From Incurvaria masculella (taxonomy: Eukaryota; Arthropoda; Insecta; Lepidoptera; Incurvariidae): a stretch of DNA of 64,000 bases. The position numbers and the translations under genes were made by a program. Below the pieces are notes generated by a model. The model had not been told where the DNA came from, did no database searches, and saw only the letters and a program-made list of their open reading frames with translations. How positions within the stretch are numbered: position 1 is the first letter of the stretch; the number at the start of each line of letters is the position of its first letter. The stretch lies in NCBI GenBank assembly GCA_946894095.1, contig OX335644.1, positions 18,023,595-18,087,594 of the forward strand, given 5' to 3'. Below, piece by piece: positions 1-11,597 of this stretch.

Positions 1-895
1 AAAATATCCGTATTCACGAGTGTTTTGGATGGTTTGGATTTTGGACCTTGTGCTTTTTTTAACTTTATGATGCTATCTATCCCCCTAACCTAACCTAACC
101 TAACCTAATTGAAAATATCCGTATTCACGAGTGTTTTGGATGGTTTGGATTTTGTACCTTGTGCTTTTTTTAACTAATGATGCTATCTATCCCCCTAACC
201 TAACCTAACCTAATTGAAAATATCCGTATTCACGAGTGTTTTGGATGGTTTGGATTTTGGACCTTGTGCTTTTTTTAACTTTATGATGCTATCTATCCCC
301 CTAACCTAACCTAACCTAATTGAAAATATCCGTATTCACAAGTGTTTAGGATGGTTTGGATTTTGGACCTTGTGCTTTTTTTAACTTTATGATGCTATCT
401 ATCCCCCTAGCCTAACCTAACCTAATTGAAAATATCCGTATTCACAAGTGTTTAGGATGGTTTGGATTTTGGACCTTGTGCTTTTTTTAACTTTATGATG
501 CTATCTATCCCCCTAACCTAACCTAACCTAATTGAAAATATCCGTATTCACAAGTGTTTAGGATGGTTTGGATTTTGGACCTTGTGCTTTTTTTAACTTT
601 ATGATGCTATCTATCCCCCTAGCCTAACCTAACCTAATTGAAAATATCCGTATTCACAAGTGTTTAGGATGGTTTGGATTTTGGACCTTGTGCTTTTTTT
701 AACTTTATGATGCTATCTATCCCCCTAACCTAACCTAACCTAATTGAAAATATCCGTATTCACGAGTGTTTTGGATGGTTTGGATTTTGGACCTTGTGCT
801 TTTTTTAACTTTATGATGCTATCCCCCTAACCTAACCTAACCGAATTGAAAATATCCGTATTCACGAGTGTTTTGGAAGGTTTGGGTTTAAGACC
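1..895. repeat. Minisatellite of nine ~106-bp units with telomere-like CCTAA runs
   Basis: Units begin (AAAATATCCGTATTCAC...) at 1, 112, 217, 323, 429, 535, 641, 747 and 849, so most periods are 105-106 bp (the first is 111, the eighth 102). Each unit ends with two to four CCTAA pentamers, the insect telomere sequence type. Units 4-7 share CACAAGTGTTTAGG where units 1-3 and 8 have CACGAGTGTTTTGG. Units 4 and 6 have CCTAGCC where 5 and 7 have CCTAACC, so 4-5 and 6-7 look like a duplicated dimer. The ninth unit decays after about 45 bp. The window edge cuts the array, so its full size is unknown. Confidence 0.95.
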
Positions 896-1370
896 TTATT
901 TTCCTTCATCTATGCACAGATCTACTTATACAGAGCCGCCTTCATAAAGTCTAAAAAGCCAAAGGGCTAAAACCCAGAACATCTGCATATAATCTAACCT
1001 GACCTAACCTAATTCAAAATATCCGTATTCATAAGTGTTTTTGATAGTATGGTTATTTTCTTATACAGCTGCTACAATACATTCATTGTTAATATCGCAG
1101 TTTAGCTCGGACTGAAAACCGCTGATTAAGATTCCATCCAATCCAATAATTTAATTAAAACTTCCAAGTTACCTTGACGTCGGAAACACTTCGCAGAAGT
1201 TTGCACGAACTTCGCATAATAATCTTTAACATCAATTTAGCTGTTAGCGACCGCCTGTTCCACAGCACCGATACACGACCACCCTCCCCCTCACAGACAC
1301 ATACTCTTCGCACACGCAGACACCCTCGCACTTAGCCCTGGCATTTCCTCAGTTCCCAGGTTTTTTTTAT
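896..1370. other. No gene seen; one stray satellite piece
   Basis: Unique-looking AT-rich DNA. Around 993-1045 there is one detached, diverged piece of the 106-bp satellite unit (CCTAACC run followed by AATATCCGTATTCATAAGTG), showing the array was once longer or that units were dispersed. 1260-1345 is CA/C-rich without any recognisable signal. Confidence 0.6.
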
Positions 1371-1782
1371 GCAACCTGACATGGATGGCTAATACTACAC
1401 AACTACCGTTAGGATATACGCCCAATACACCACATTCCTAAAGGAATTAGGTGCCATGCCAGTACCTTCCCTTTATGAGCACGGCTACATTGAGCTGGAT
1501 GGGAAACACGCACAATTTTTCAATGCCGCTTCGAACATCTTTTTATCCAATGCGATGGTACCAACCCGGGCGGGCTTAAACCGGTAGGGTTTAAGCCCGC
1601 CTAGTAAAGGAAGGGGTCCTACAGTTTTACATGGATTCCAAACCATGGAGCAGCTCGCATTCGTGACGAAATGCACTTATCCAACTCAAAAAGAGAAAGA
1701 AAGTGGTGCATGTCGGGGCGAGCAATTGAACCCAGACCTCGGTAAGCTAGGCCAGTCCCTGCGCCACTAGGCTACGAGCCGC
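1371..1782 (-). mobile_element. tRNA-headed SINE, near full length
   Basis: Read on the minus strand it starts GCGGCTCGTAGCCTAGTGGC (tRNA A-box-like), has a GGTTCAAT B-box-like stretch, then a body, and ends in an A-tail seen here as poly-T at 1371-1378. It is the same family as the copies at 22.7, 26.3, 28.7 and 32.1 kb. Oddity: at 1569-1601 the body has a 14-bp perfect inverted duplication (GGCGGGCTTAAACC, spacer, reverse complement) not present in the other copies. A short open frame inside it is not a gene. Confidence 0.85.
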
Positions 1783-1834
1783 GCACATGTGAATAATACA
1801 CACAACACACAACTACCGATATAATATTAGCTCA

Positions 1835-2078
1835 GGGGGTCCATTCAGGGCAAGAGTGAGTTCGAATTAGTCACTAAATATCAAATCACTTTTTTAAATA
1901 GTTAATGTTTCCACACTTCTTGAATATCATTACAGTTAGGTAAAAATCTGGTCCGTCCCGTTAATACGTTGGAAGTATAAATAACGGTTCCGTTATTTAA
2001 ATAATAATATATTTCCCACCTATTTTTAGGTTACCTCACTCCCGAACTCGAACTCACTCTAGCCCTGAATGGACCCCC
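1835..2078. mobile_element. MITE-like element with ~30-bp terminal inverted repeats
   Basis: The left end GGGGGTCCATTCAGGGC at 1835 continues into GAGTGAGTTCGA, and the reverse complement sits at 2044-2078. Between them is about 180 bp of non-coding AT-rich sequence. No clear target-site duplication was found, so the superfamily is unassigned. Confidence 0.6.
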
Positions 2079-2337
2079 AGGTATCTAAGCACAAGCACTG
2101 ACCATGTGTCCGCAAATGTTCGGGCATCCTTACCGCCTATGTTTTTGGGAAACTTTATAAACATTTTTTAATTTGAATTTGAATTTAAACCTCTCGAACT
2201 CTCGAACTTTCGAGGAAGGACGTAAGTGGCGATAGAAACTTACCTGTTTAGAGACAGAGTTGCTACGTTTTAATACACTGACGGAAGCGTCAGTTCGCTG
2301 ACGAATTTGGGACGCACTGCACCGAATTTTAGTTGCA

Positions 2338-2883
2338 CTAAGGGTGAGATAAATAATTGCAACTGGAACTCACACAATAATCGAAAGCATAGTAGGGATA
2401 TAATCCTCACGTCATATACGTTACAAAACTCGCTAAATACTTATAATTCTTATTATCGCTGTTACTATGACATTTCTTACCAGCGCCATCCCCCGTCACT
2501 GCCAAAACTTCTTACAATAAGCCAAGCCAGTCATTAATCTTAGCTTGTTTACAAATATTGCCTAGGTAGATATGATGAAAACGTTACATTTATTAACTAT
2601 AAATAAAGTAATGTCATTGCAAATAAAAAATACAATGAATATTGATTGGTTTGTATTAAATGTATGTCAAATGTGGATTGCAACGCCCTCTGTTGACTTT
2701 TATTATCCCTATTCAACACTTGTATGACGTTAGCAATCTTTCCCTACTATCATTTGTCTATGCCGAAAGTAACACTAACTAGTGTCAGAAGTGACATTTA
2801 GTTCATACAAAATGTATCTAGTGACATCAGAGTGTACTTTCCGTTAGTTCTAGTTTCAGTTACGACTATTTATCTCAGCCTAA
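2338..2883. mobile_element. Possible TIR element of the GGCTGAGATAAATAGTCGT family
   Basis: The left edge (AGGGTGAGATAAATAATTGCAAC) and right edge (GTTACGACTATTTATCTCAGCC) are inverted, diverged copies of the termini seen at 57.9 and 59.1-59.3 kb. About 545 bp, no coding capacity. The two ends differ enough that they may come from two neighbouring elements. Confidence 0.45.
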
Positions 2884-3916
2884 ATTGCGTCCAATGCAGA
2901 GTGTGCACCAGGCTGATTAACTCGCAATGTCAAGTAAGAGTAAAACGACGAGTTCAAACTTGAACTCGACATTGCGAGTAAAACAGTCCGGTAAGGTCCC
3001 TGTTGTTACGTGTCGTTGGAACTCGAAAATACTAGGAGTGAGAAAAATCCGGCGATACCGTCATTGTGTTATCACTATAATGTGGCTACGCTGCCGCTAT
3101 ACGGGTGAGTATTGGTCGCTACTCCTGTCTTACTCGATGGCACAAATACACCCATACAGGCACTCTCCACTCCAACTCTCTGATGACCTGAGTAACATTT
3201 GATTTCATCGGGAAGTTTGCCATTGAGCTCTATAATTAATCACCTGAAGCAGGCAGTTCGGCGAAACTGTAAACATTATTCATTAAATAATAAGCTATCA
3301 ATTTAAACTGATTGATTGAATAATATAATAAATTGATAGTAAGTGTTACCGCATTGAGTATTTTTTGTATGTAACCAGACATGCATGACCGGCCGCATTC
3401 CCGAAGGAATTGGTTGCAATGCCAAATAATTCCTCTATGGTCCATCCATGTCCAGCTCCATAAAACAATAACCTGAAAAATATTAAAAAATAATCTGCCC
3501 GTATAGGTCAAAGCATGTTTTAATGACTAGTTCTTTATTGGCACCTGCACACGATACGTCAAACAGCAAATATACATGAACACTCCCAAAGAACGTATTT
3601 CATAGACATCCTCAACGCGGCCTTTACAAATACAGATAGTCAGAATATTCCAAATGACGAGGCGAATGGAACAATGAGCATTGTGACGGAGTGAATGGCT
3701 TCAGATACTGTGACGGAAGCGCCACCCGACACAACCCTCACCGCAGAGCCCTCTTCGGCGAGGCGGTGAAACGAACCTGCAAGGACTTTTGTCTTTGCGC
3801 CCTTGTGGAGACTGACACTTGATAAATAATCTTTAGTGAGCAGATTTCATGTCAAACGCATTTAGTTCTTTCGGAAAAAAGTCGTTATATCTGTAAATCA
3901 TCTATGGAAACACTAG
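2884..3916. other. No gene seen; SINE-tail remnant at 3370-3475
   Basis: 2919-2965 holds a small near-palindrome around AACTCG(C/A)ATG and TTGAACTCGACATTGCGAGT. 3370-3475 resembles the SINE tail on the minus strand (CAGACATGCATG, CATTCCCGAAGGAATTGG). The rest is unassigned. Confidence 0.4.
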
Positions 3917-4200
3917 GAAAAAGCCGGCCAAGTGCGAGTCTGACTATCACACGAAGGGTTGCGTACCATCGTACAAGATTTAACACAAAATGAACTTTTT
4001 GTATGGAGGCCCCTTTATTATTATTTTATTTTACCTATTTCTTGTTATAGCGGCAAAATATATACGCACACTATGTGAAAATTTCAGCTACCTATCTATT
4101 ACGGTTCATGAGATACAGCCCTGTGACGGACGGACGGACGGACAGCGGAGGTTTAGTAATAGGGTTCCGTTGGCACCCTTTAGGTCCGGAACCCTAAAAA
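3917..4200 (+). mobile_element. GGGTTCCGTACC-family interspersed repeat
   Basis: Begins GCCGGCCAAGTGCGAGTC, contains ACGAAGGGTT(G/C)CGTACC, a CTGTGAC(GGAC)n microsatellite at 4125-4145, and ends with AATAGGGTTCCGTTGGCACC then GGAACCCTAAAAA. Other copies are at 12.6, 25.1, 28.1, 50.8 (reverse) and 53.0 kb. I know this as a very common lepidopteran repeat; its class is unsettled to me. Confidence 0.75.
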
Positions 4201-4403
4201 GTAGGGAAATACAGTTAAAAGTCCGTATAGAACTTGAAATGCTGCAGTGTTCCGGCACTCAAAAATAATACAAACGGTCCCACTGCTTTTCTTCCCGCGC
4301 CTGTCATAAGAATCGACTGAGCAATTTGTGCTTCGTGGTTCGGATTCCACGTAAAAGTGTGAGGAAGAGCTTACTTTTACTCTTAGGAACTTACTCAACA
4401 GGT

Positions 4404-5490
4404 ACACACTAAAAAACATTATGTGCAACTATTTACTATTTTAGCACAGTAAAATTACTTATTATTAATTATCTTTAGTAATGTGTTACGGTAAGTATCT
4501 ATTAATGAGCCAAAACAGTTATTTTAACGATTTAAACAGTACCGCTTGGTGAAAATAGCACGTACCAATGATTTTGAAATGGTTATCCATCGATTGTTTA
4601 TCTTAAGGTGGGCCAACCCGGCGGGCGTAACTAATTCGCGGGCACGGTACAAAACCGTGCTGTTGCGCTCTGGGACCTTCTCTGTTTCAAAGAATAAGAC
4701 AGGTGATGACGAAGATGCAACATGTCCACAAAAAAGACAATGTGCATAGTGTATGATTTGGTAAGATTTACGAAAATTTTAATTTCAAAACGACTTATAG
4801 CGACAAGTAAACCACGACAGCTGTAGTAAAAAATCTTACAAAAACGAAATAGATTATAAATCTTGATTAAATAAGCTATGTCCGATGACTAATCTTTTTA
4901 AGATGTTCTTACTTTATCATTGCGTAATCCACCTACAAAGTTATTGTATAAAACGCGCGAAAAATTCGAACTTTCGGACCTTATAACTTAGAAACCAAAC
5001 ACAATTTTACAATGCCAATAGTCATCAGACATCTAGTTCGATCAAATAAAGCTATTTTGAGCAAAATTTTGGATCTCTGACAAGAAATATGGGCGTGATC
5101 TTCTTTCCCCTTTTGTATGGGGAGATGAGCGGGATGGCCCACCTTAACTGATTAAACATTACAATTGACTACAAATGAGGCGTGTAACTATCCAGTTTCA
5201 AGAGGTACAGGAATTTAAACAGATCGAACAGTACCTTTTCACTGAATATAAGACGTAAGTAAGAATGGAAACAATACTAAAGATAGAAACAATTTTCACA
5301 CAGTTAGGGAAACAGTAAGAGAAAACATTTATTGCACACGGATAAAAAAACAATTATAAGACACAGTAATATTTAATGTTTAAGGCTAACTGTATTCACT
5401 CAATTAGACTAACCAATTTACTTAGTTGGCTACAGTTGTTATTATTGGAATTACAGTTGGATTGACGGATATTTTTTTCAATGCAGTTCA
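4404..5490. mobile_element. TA-type MITE, interrupted copy
   Basis: Sequence at 4404-4602 and 5148-5490 aligns by eye with the uninterrupted element at 30692-31214: shared TTTTAGCACAGT, TACGGTAAGTATCTA, CTACCGCTTGGTGAAAATA-like and TACCTTTTCACTGAATATAAGAC stretches. The break is filled exactly by the TTAA-flanked MITE at 4603-5147. Ends are diverged from the cleaner 30.7-kb copy. Confidence 0.7.
4603..5147 (+). mobile_element. TTAA-flanked MITE, copy 1
   Basis: 545 bp bounded by TTAA at 4603-4606 and 5144-5147, with inverted ends GGTGGGCC / GGCCCACC. A TTAA duplication is the signature of piggyBac-type insertion. Copies at 8319-10148 and 26770-27319 are closely similar, and a diverged reverse copy starts at 19112. 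There is no transposase frame, so it is non-autonomous. Confidence 0.85.
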
Positions 5491-5590
5491 ATACAACCGC
5501 GCGAAATAAGACTTTGGCATAGTCTATAAAATAAATGTTCAATCTGTTTATGTTTGATAGTTTTCACTTTTTCAGTTACTTATGCCGAGA

Positions 5591-5732
5591 TTCATAGACC
5601 TTACTCGTGCTTGGCTCAGCCAAAGTATGCCTTCTGACTGTCAAATTCGACGTTCGTTACATACATTTTATGTCAAAACTGACAGTCGGAAAGCATACTT
5701 TGGCTAAGCCAAGCACGAGTAAGGTCTATGAA
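5591..5732. mobile_element. 142-bp foldback/MITE-like palindrome
   Basis: TTCATAGACCTTACTCGTGC at 5591 is the reverse complement of the end at 5713-5732. The arms are about 52 bp with a few mismatches, around a ~36-bp centre containing ATACATTTTATGTC. A transcript would fold into one long hairpin. No similar copy was noticed elsewhere in the window. Confidence 0.75.
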
Positions 5733-6305
5733 ACTGAGAATTGGTGCAACGCTCTTTGCTCTGACTTAAGAGCACGTCTAGTTTTAATTTTGTATTCATT
5801 AATTTAAATATTTCAGTGAGGAACAGTAAGCACAGAGGCTAATTTAATACAAACCTAATCTCTATATTTTACTATGTAATTGTCTGTTTCTGTTTTTCCT
5901 TCGAATAAAAAAGTAAGCTAACTTAATCTAACTTAACTTACATAAACTACGCGTAGATCGAAGAAATACAAAAAGAAAAAAAGTTATATCGTTCAGTGTG
6001 GTTGTTACTATAATCGCTTCAGGACCCAACTCATGTTTGTAATAATAATATGATATTCTAAATATTTCGCGTTCATACCGACCCTACCACGACCCTACCC
6101 TAGTGGGTCTCTAATGAAGGTATTTCGGACCTGACCCTTGCTTATCATATTTTATCGTTTATGTACCTAAGTTCAACGTACTACGTACCTTTGAATTAAC
6201 TCTAGATTTTGGAGCAATCGTGTTGTGAACTTTCGTATTTCATTTACAACTTTCACAAAATTTTCTTGATACAGGTAGGCAGAGATAATAGAGCGCCATG
6301 TGGTA
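5733..6305. other. No gene seen
   Basis: AT-rich unassigned sequence. It contains a short run of AACTTAATCT-like repeats at 5918-5942 and ACCCTACC repeats at 6080-6100. No splice- or codon-like structure could be supported. Confidence 0.5.
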
Positions 6306-6655
6306 CTTTTTTTTATGGATGTCTAATACAACACCTAATGTCGTGATATTAGTCCAACAACCTCATGGGAAGTAGGTACCATACCAGGACCTTCCCTATA
6401 TTGAACGGCCACATGGAACTGACAATTTTCATTGTACATTCACCCGGGCTGAATGAACCCTATCACATAGTATGTAGGAAAGGACATATGCAGTTTGACG
6501 TGGAATCCAAAGCAGTCGTAATAACGGCCCCTAATTCCTTCGAGAATGCTAATGGGCTAGTATTGTATCATGACGGTTTGTATGGTATCATCCATCCATG
6601 TCGGTTACATAATTAGAATCTAGAATTAATTAAGTGCCATGCCAGTACCTTCCTT
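6306..6655 (-). mobile_element. Diverged SINE fragments, back to back
   Basis: 6308-6520 resembles the SINE body on the minus strand (poly-T, then GGATG-CTAATAC, ATACCAGGACCTTCCCT, CACCCGGGC). 6535-6610 resembles the tail on the plus strand (ATTCCTTCGAGAATG, GGGCTAGTAT, CATCCATGTC). A minus-oriented scrap (GTGCCATGCCAGTACCTTCC) follows. The frame at 6365-6616 lies across these pieces and is not a gene. Confidence 0.6.
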
Positions 6656-8318
6656 TTTTTTTTTGGATTCAAACAGTCAGACGGACAAATTATCAAACAA
6701 AATAAATCAAGCTTAGAACCAAAGATCCGAAAAAAAATAACTAAATAATAATAATCATTATTTTCTTATTATTATTTTATGCATTCACGCACCACTAGAT
6801 TGATTTAGACTGAAAACACGCACATTTTTCATGCGGCCATATTTCATAGCTGGGCTACCCTATTAACACTGCTCCAGAAAGGGGTGACTACAATATTCCG
6901 CGGGTACCTACGTTAATTAAGGGCACCATCTCTGGTTATTGATAATTTTTAAATCAAAATATATCAGTTCTTATGTTTTGCCTGAGGAATAATTAAGATA
7001 CATCCATAATAACCACAACTAAAACACAAGGGTCTCTTCAACCAAGTACTGATTAGCTTAATCTTCACATAAAAGGGCCTTTATTACCATCTCACAATCG
7101 ATACCAGTTCAAGATAATCAGCACTTTTGTAATAGAGGCCCTAAGTGTCGATTAAAATAAATCAGCGCTTGGTGAAAACCAGGCTAACCAGATATGGTGC
7201 ACTGTAACCTTAGTCTTCACAAAGCTTAAATATTTTAAAATTAATTGATTACATTTATTAAGCATGCTTGTATGGAAAGAAAGTTGATATGAGTTTAAAT
7301 TTTAAAAGACTGAACCCACAACTAGTCTCTCTCTTTTGAGTTCACCCACGAACTTTTTGCCGTCCAGTCCACACTTCTCTCCAACATTGTCGGAAGCGCG
7401 CTGGTCCAAGCGAAAAGTTTTAATGAGGTTCGCACAAAGACTTCGTACTTACTGTGCCGGGATCAAAGCCGATGGACCTAACTTCCGGGCACACTTCGCA
7501 TACGATTACATTTTTCGGCCACGAAGCAAAAGCTGTTGAGACAACTATTTTATTGTATAGCCGGGAAGAGTATATCTACCACATATCAACCAAGTCATAA
7601 AGTTTTCGTCTTACATTATGGTGAAATTGATTAATGGGTCAATGCTGAATGGTTCTAGTTTCCAAATGGCAGTTTTAATTTAGAGTTTTGTTAACAGGTT
7701 TGTATAGAAGGCCTTGTCGAATTGAGGAAAGTTGTATCAACCCACTTCTCATACAGTTAACAATAAAATTGACATTGATTTCATGTTAGGTAACGACTCT
7801 AAATCGTAATCCCTACATTAAATTTCAATGCCTCTACATAGAGTCATAAATAAGTTAGAAAAAGATTTTGGTCTGGAAATTCGTTTTAAGCAGGATTTGA
7901 ACTACATGGCCACTGCGATCAAGACAATTGCGTCAGCCAACGAATTTCTCGAATATTTTCCAATCCACACATTGCTTCTCCTATTTAGTATTACATGGCG
8001 CTGATTTCGCCTATTAATCCTACGCAACGTCATTTTGCAATGAAAATGACGTGGCATAACCTCAAATTAATGACAAAATGCCAATTCCGAACCCCACATT
8101 TTTTTTTACTTTCTAAACTCAAGACACAGTTTTATAGTGTACGAATATTAAGATTTAAGATTAAGAATATTATAATTTTAAAAAAATACCTACTTAACTG
8201 AAAACTTAAAACTTTGAGTTTAGACCATTCACTTCAATATTGACATTATAATTGTCTGGATTACTTTTTCAAGGTTTTAATATGAAACAAAACCATTTAT
8301 TAAAGCAGAACACAACTA
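6656..8318. other. No gene seen; possible tRNA-derived remnant near 7.9 kb
   Basis: Unassigned AT-rich DNA. Read on the minus strand, 7888-7945 has TTGGCTGACGCAATTG followed by GTTCAAATCC, which resembles spaced Pol III A and B boxes of a tRNA-derived SINE; the rest of such an element is not recognisable. Confidence 0.35.
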
Positions 8319-10148
8319 TTAAGGTGGCCCAACCCGGCGGGACTAACTCATTAGCGGGCACGGTACAAAACCGTGCTGTTGCGCTCTGGGACCTTCTCTG
8401 TTTCAAAGAATAAGACAGGCTCCGTGATGAGGAAGATGCAACATGTCCACAAAAAAGACAATGTGCATAATGTATGATTTGGTAAGATTTACGAAAATTT
8501 TGATTTCAAAACGACTTATAGCGAAAAGTAAACCACGACCGGTGTAGTAAAAAATCTAACAAAAGGGACATTTCACGTGAAGCGGACAGGGAAAAAAAAA
8601 GTGAGGTTCTGAAAATCGACCACATTCGGCCCATTTGTACTTCTAGTAGGTATGAATGTGTACGCAAAATATTTTTTTTGTATAGTGTATATTTACCAAG
8701 TTATAGATTTCAAAAGAATTGTCGTTGATTGGTACTACAATTTTTCGAAAGTAATTTTTCGAATATAACAAATCTACTATAAAATATTTTACATAGCGAT
8801 ACAGATTAAAAATATACTGTTCTTTTTGACAGTAAAAAAAAATAAAAAAATAAAAAAAAAATAATGGCCAAAACCGGAAGTAAACTTTTCAAACCAGAAT
8901 TACAGTCACTTCGATCACCATTAAAATGGGTTAAAACATCGATCACCGTACGGCGCCAATAATAATAACAACTGTCACAGATTAAAACGTGCACAAGTCG
9001 CTGAGCGGTTAAAGCAACACTAAAGTTTAAGTTACGAAACCGCTAGGCGTCATATTTCTATCTCTTTCTTGTAGATAGGTTTGACTCTATCTGAGACAAA
9101 AAAGTACTACACGTTACTAACAGATGGCGCTATTAGTCACGTTTCGCAAATAATAAAACTTTTCTACTGCTCCAAAAACGTTTTTTCTTTATAATATATT
9201 ATTAACTTATATTTGTATTATGTAGTTATATTTATATTATATTATATTAATAAAAATTATTTCATTTCATTAAATGAGGTTAAATATACGCTAAAACGAT
9301 ATAAAATATTAATAAAGTTGCAATATCGCGCAAACTGCTCAACCTTGCAAGCGCTACATATGACGCCCCTTGCGACGCGGGTGTATATTATTCAACGTAT
9401 CTCCTAAACTAATAGAGATCCCATTTTAAATATTCTAGTGTACTTTCATTATCATTTCAGCTATATTTTGTAAGAAAATAAAAAAAAATTGGTCGAAGTG
9501 ACTGTAATCTGGTTTGAAAAGTTTACTTCCGGTTTTGGCCATTATTTTTTTTAATTTTTTAATTTTTTTTTTACTGTCAAAAAGAACAGTATATTTTTAA
9601 TTAGTATCGCTATGTAAAATATTTTTTAGTAGATTTGTAATATTCGAAAAATTACTTTCGAAAAATTGTAGTACCAATCAACGACAATTCTTTTGAAACC
9701 TATAACTTGGTAAATATACACTATACAAAAAAATTATTTTGCGTACACATTCATACCTACTAGAAGTACAAATGGGCCGAATGTGGTCGATTTTCAGAAC
9801 CTCACTTTTTTTTCCCTGTCCGCTTCACGTGAAATGTCCCAAAAACCAAATAGATTATAAATCTTGATTAAATAAGCTATGTCTGATGACTAATCTTTTT
9901 AAGATGTTTTTACTTTATCATTGCGTAATCCACCTCCAAAATTATTGTATAAAACGCGCGAAAAATGCGAACTTTTGGACCTTAAAACTTAGAAACCAAA
10001 CACAATTTTACAATGCCAATGGTCATCAGACATCTAGTTCGATCAAATCAAGCTACTTTGAGCAAAACTTTAGATTTCTGACAAGAAATATGGGCGTGAT
10101 CTTCTTTCCCCTTTTGTATGGGGAGATGAGCGGGATGGGCCACCTTAA
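8319..10148 (+). mobile_element. TTAA-flanked MITE, copy 2, split by a nested element
   Basis: The two halves 8319-8564 and 9841-10148 together match the 545-bp MITE at 4.6 and 26.8 kb, bounded by TTAA at 8319 and 10145. The 1,276-bp insert at 8565-9840 separates them. The frame at 9886-10245 crosses the right half and is not a gene. Confidence 0.85.
8565..9840. mobile_element. Nested 1,276-bp element with ~350-bp inverted arms
   Basis: Starts GGGACATTTCACGTGAAGCG and ends with its reverse complement. The arms run inward to about 8912 and from about 9493. The intact host MITE at 27.0 kb has CTAACAAAAACCAAAT at this spot; here AAAA occurs on both sides (8561-8564 and 9841-9844), so the target duplication is AAAA. 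The ~580-bp centre is AT-rich, carries one CAGATGGCGCTATT motif at 9121, and has no transposase frame. The superfamily is not assigned. Confidence 0.85.
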
Positions 10149-11398
10149 ATCACTGCTTTTGGTAGCAGTGTGCCATAAATCAAAATATCAAATTGTTTAC
10201 CATGGCAATAATCTCTCGGCCGTTACCTTTTTTCCCCAATTCTAGTGATAAATGGTGGGTGACGTCAGGTTGCGTGCGCCTTCCGTCGCCACCTCAGGCG
10301 CACCCTGGCCCTCGCCTCACCTCCAGCAGGTACTCAAACAAAGCCCCGCGAGTTAGCCGGCCCTATCCATTATGACTTTCGTCGCCGACGATTTTCGAAC
10401 AGGAGCCAAATAAATATCTAAGGACATCGGATCGGAGGTGAGGTATTTGATTACCTAGACCCCTTGAGACCCCTTCCTATATTATTTTATGATCCATGAC
10501 CATGTACCTCGTTCATTGAAAGAAGAAACCTTATCAACCAGATTTCCATTGAGAAACATATTGAAAAAGAGAATCTAAATAAATTAGAAAAAACATGTAA
10601 AACCAAAAATGTATTTGCCTTTGTTAGTTGAGGGGGCATTTGCTCTTAATTATTTGTTTCCTATAGTTTTTCAGTGTAATTCTTATGTTTGCGTATCTTT
10701 ACTTCACCACTGATTAGTTAAGCATACTTTACATACTTCGATTGTAAATGCGTTTACATATTAGATAATGGTTTGAAAAATTTGATTGGACACATATGAA
10801 CATAACTAAAATATTTAGTTTGGCAACTAAATATATTCATTGATTGTAGATATATTCGATTGTATTTATTGCATATTTGACGGTGAAAATAATGATTAAA
10901 ACTTTTAATGTGATTGTATGTTTTCTTAACAATGGATTGTGGGGGATATTGGATTCGTAATAATACCGGTGGTACATATTCGTAATAATGTATGATTTGA
11001 GTGTAGCATTACACATTGGATACGTTATAATTTCATAAAACTTAGTGCAACCGAGCAAAAAAACTCATGTGAGTGATACTTTCGACATTAAAAACAGTTT
11101 TTAGGAGGCTCGCAGATAATTCGCATTTCACTAGAAACCACCTTTGTACACCGCTCTCGGCTTATCTAAATCGTTTCGGTGAATAAACATATCTATGTAC
11201 TCTTATAACATTACACGCAAGCAATATAGGAATTCCCTCGGCAAACTTGAAAAGTCGGCCTCGCTAAATCGATGGCTCTATCCGGGCGTATCGCCCTACA
11301 CCGGGAGCGGACCGACCGCGCCACCGGGGGAGTTACGTCATTGGAAAACAGAAGCTACATACATACACAAACTATGTGTGTGTACAGTTAACCAAAGA
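10149..11398. other. No gene confirmed; GC-rich patch at 10245-10345
   Basis: 10245-10345 is GC-rich and runs into CCAGCAGGTACTC, which could be an exon end with a splice donor, but no recognisable protein is encoded. The remainder is AT-rich and unassigned. Confidence 0.3.
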
Positions 11399-11597
11399 TT
11401 AAAGGATACACTTCCGGTTCAATGAAAAGGTGAACAGTCAAAATACTTTGACTTTAGCCAAGAAACATAGCGCTGATTATGCATAAAAAAAATAACTGAC
11501 AATATTTACTATATATCATGTAAACAAAGAACTAGAAAATTTACAATTTATTTTAACAAAATTCATTATTACCTTTAACCGGAAGTGTATCTTAGAA
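11399..11597. mobile_element. Small MITE-like element with GATACACTTCCGGTT ends
   Basis: GGATACACTTCCGGTT at 11405 is inverted as AACCGGAAGTGTATC at 11578-11592. About 200 bp, non-coding. No second copy was noticed and no target duplication resolved. Confidence 0.45.

Noticed and set aside
1..895. Chromosome-end telomere or CRISPR-like array
   Set aside because: CCTAA runs are short and embedded in a 106-bp unit, so it is not a pure telomere; there are no unique spacers between repeats, and the DNA is eukaryotic.
9886..10245. 119-codon open frame
   Set aside because: Lies in the right half of a TTAA MITE, whose other copies do not keep the frame.
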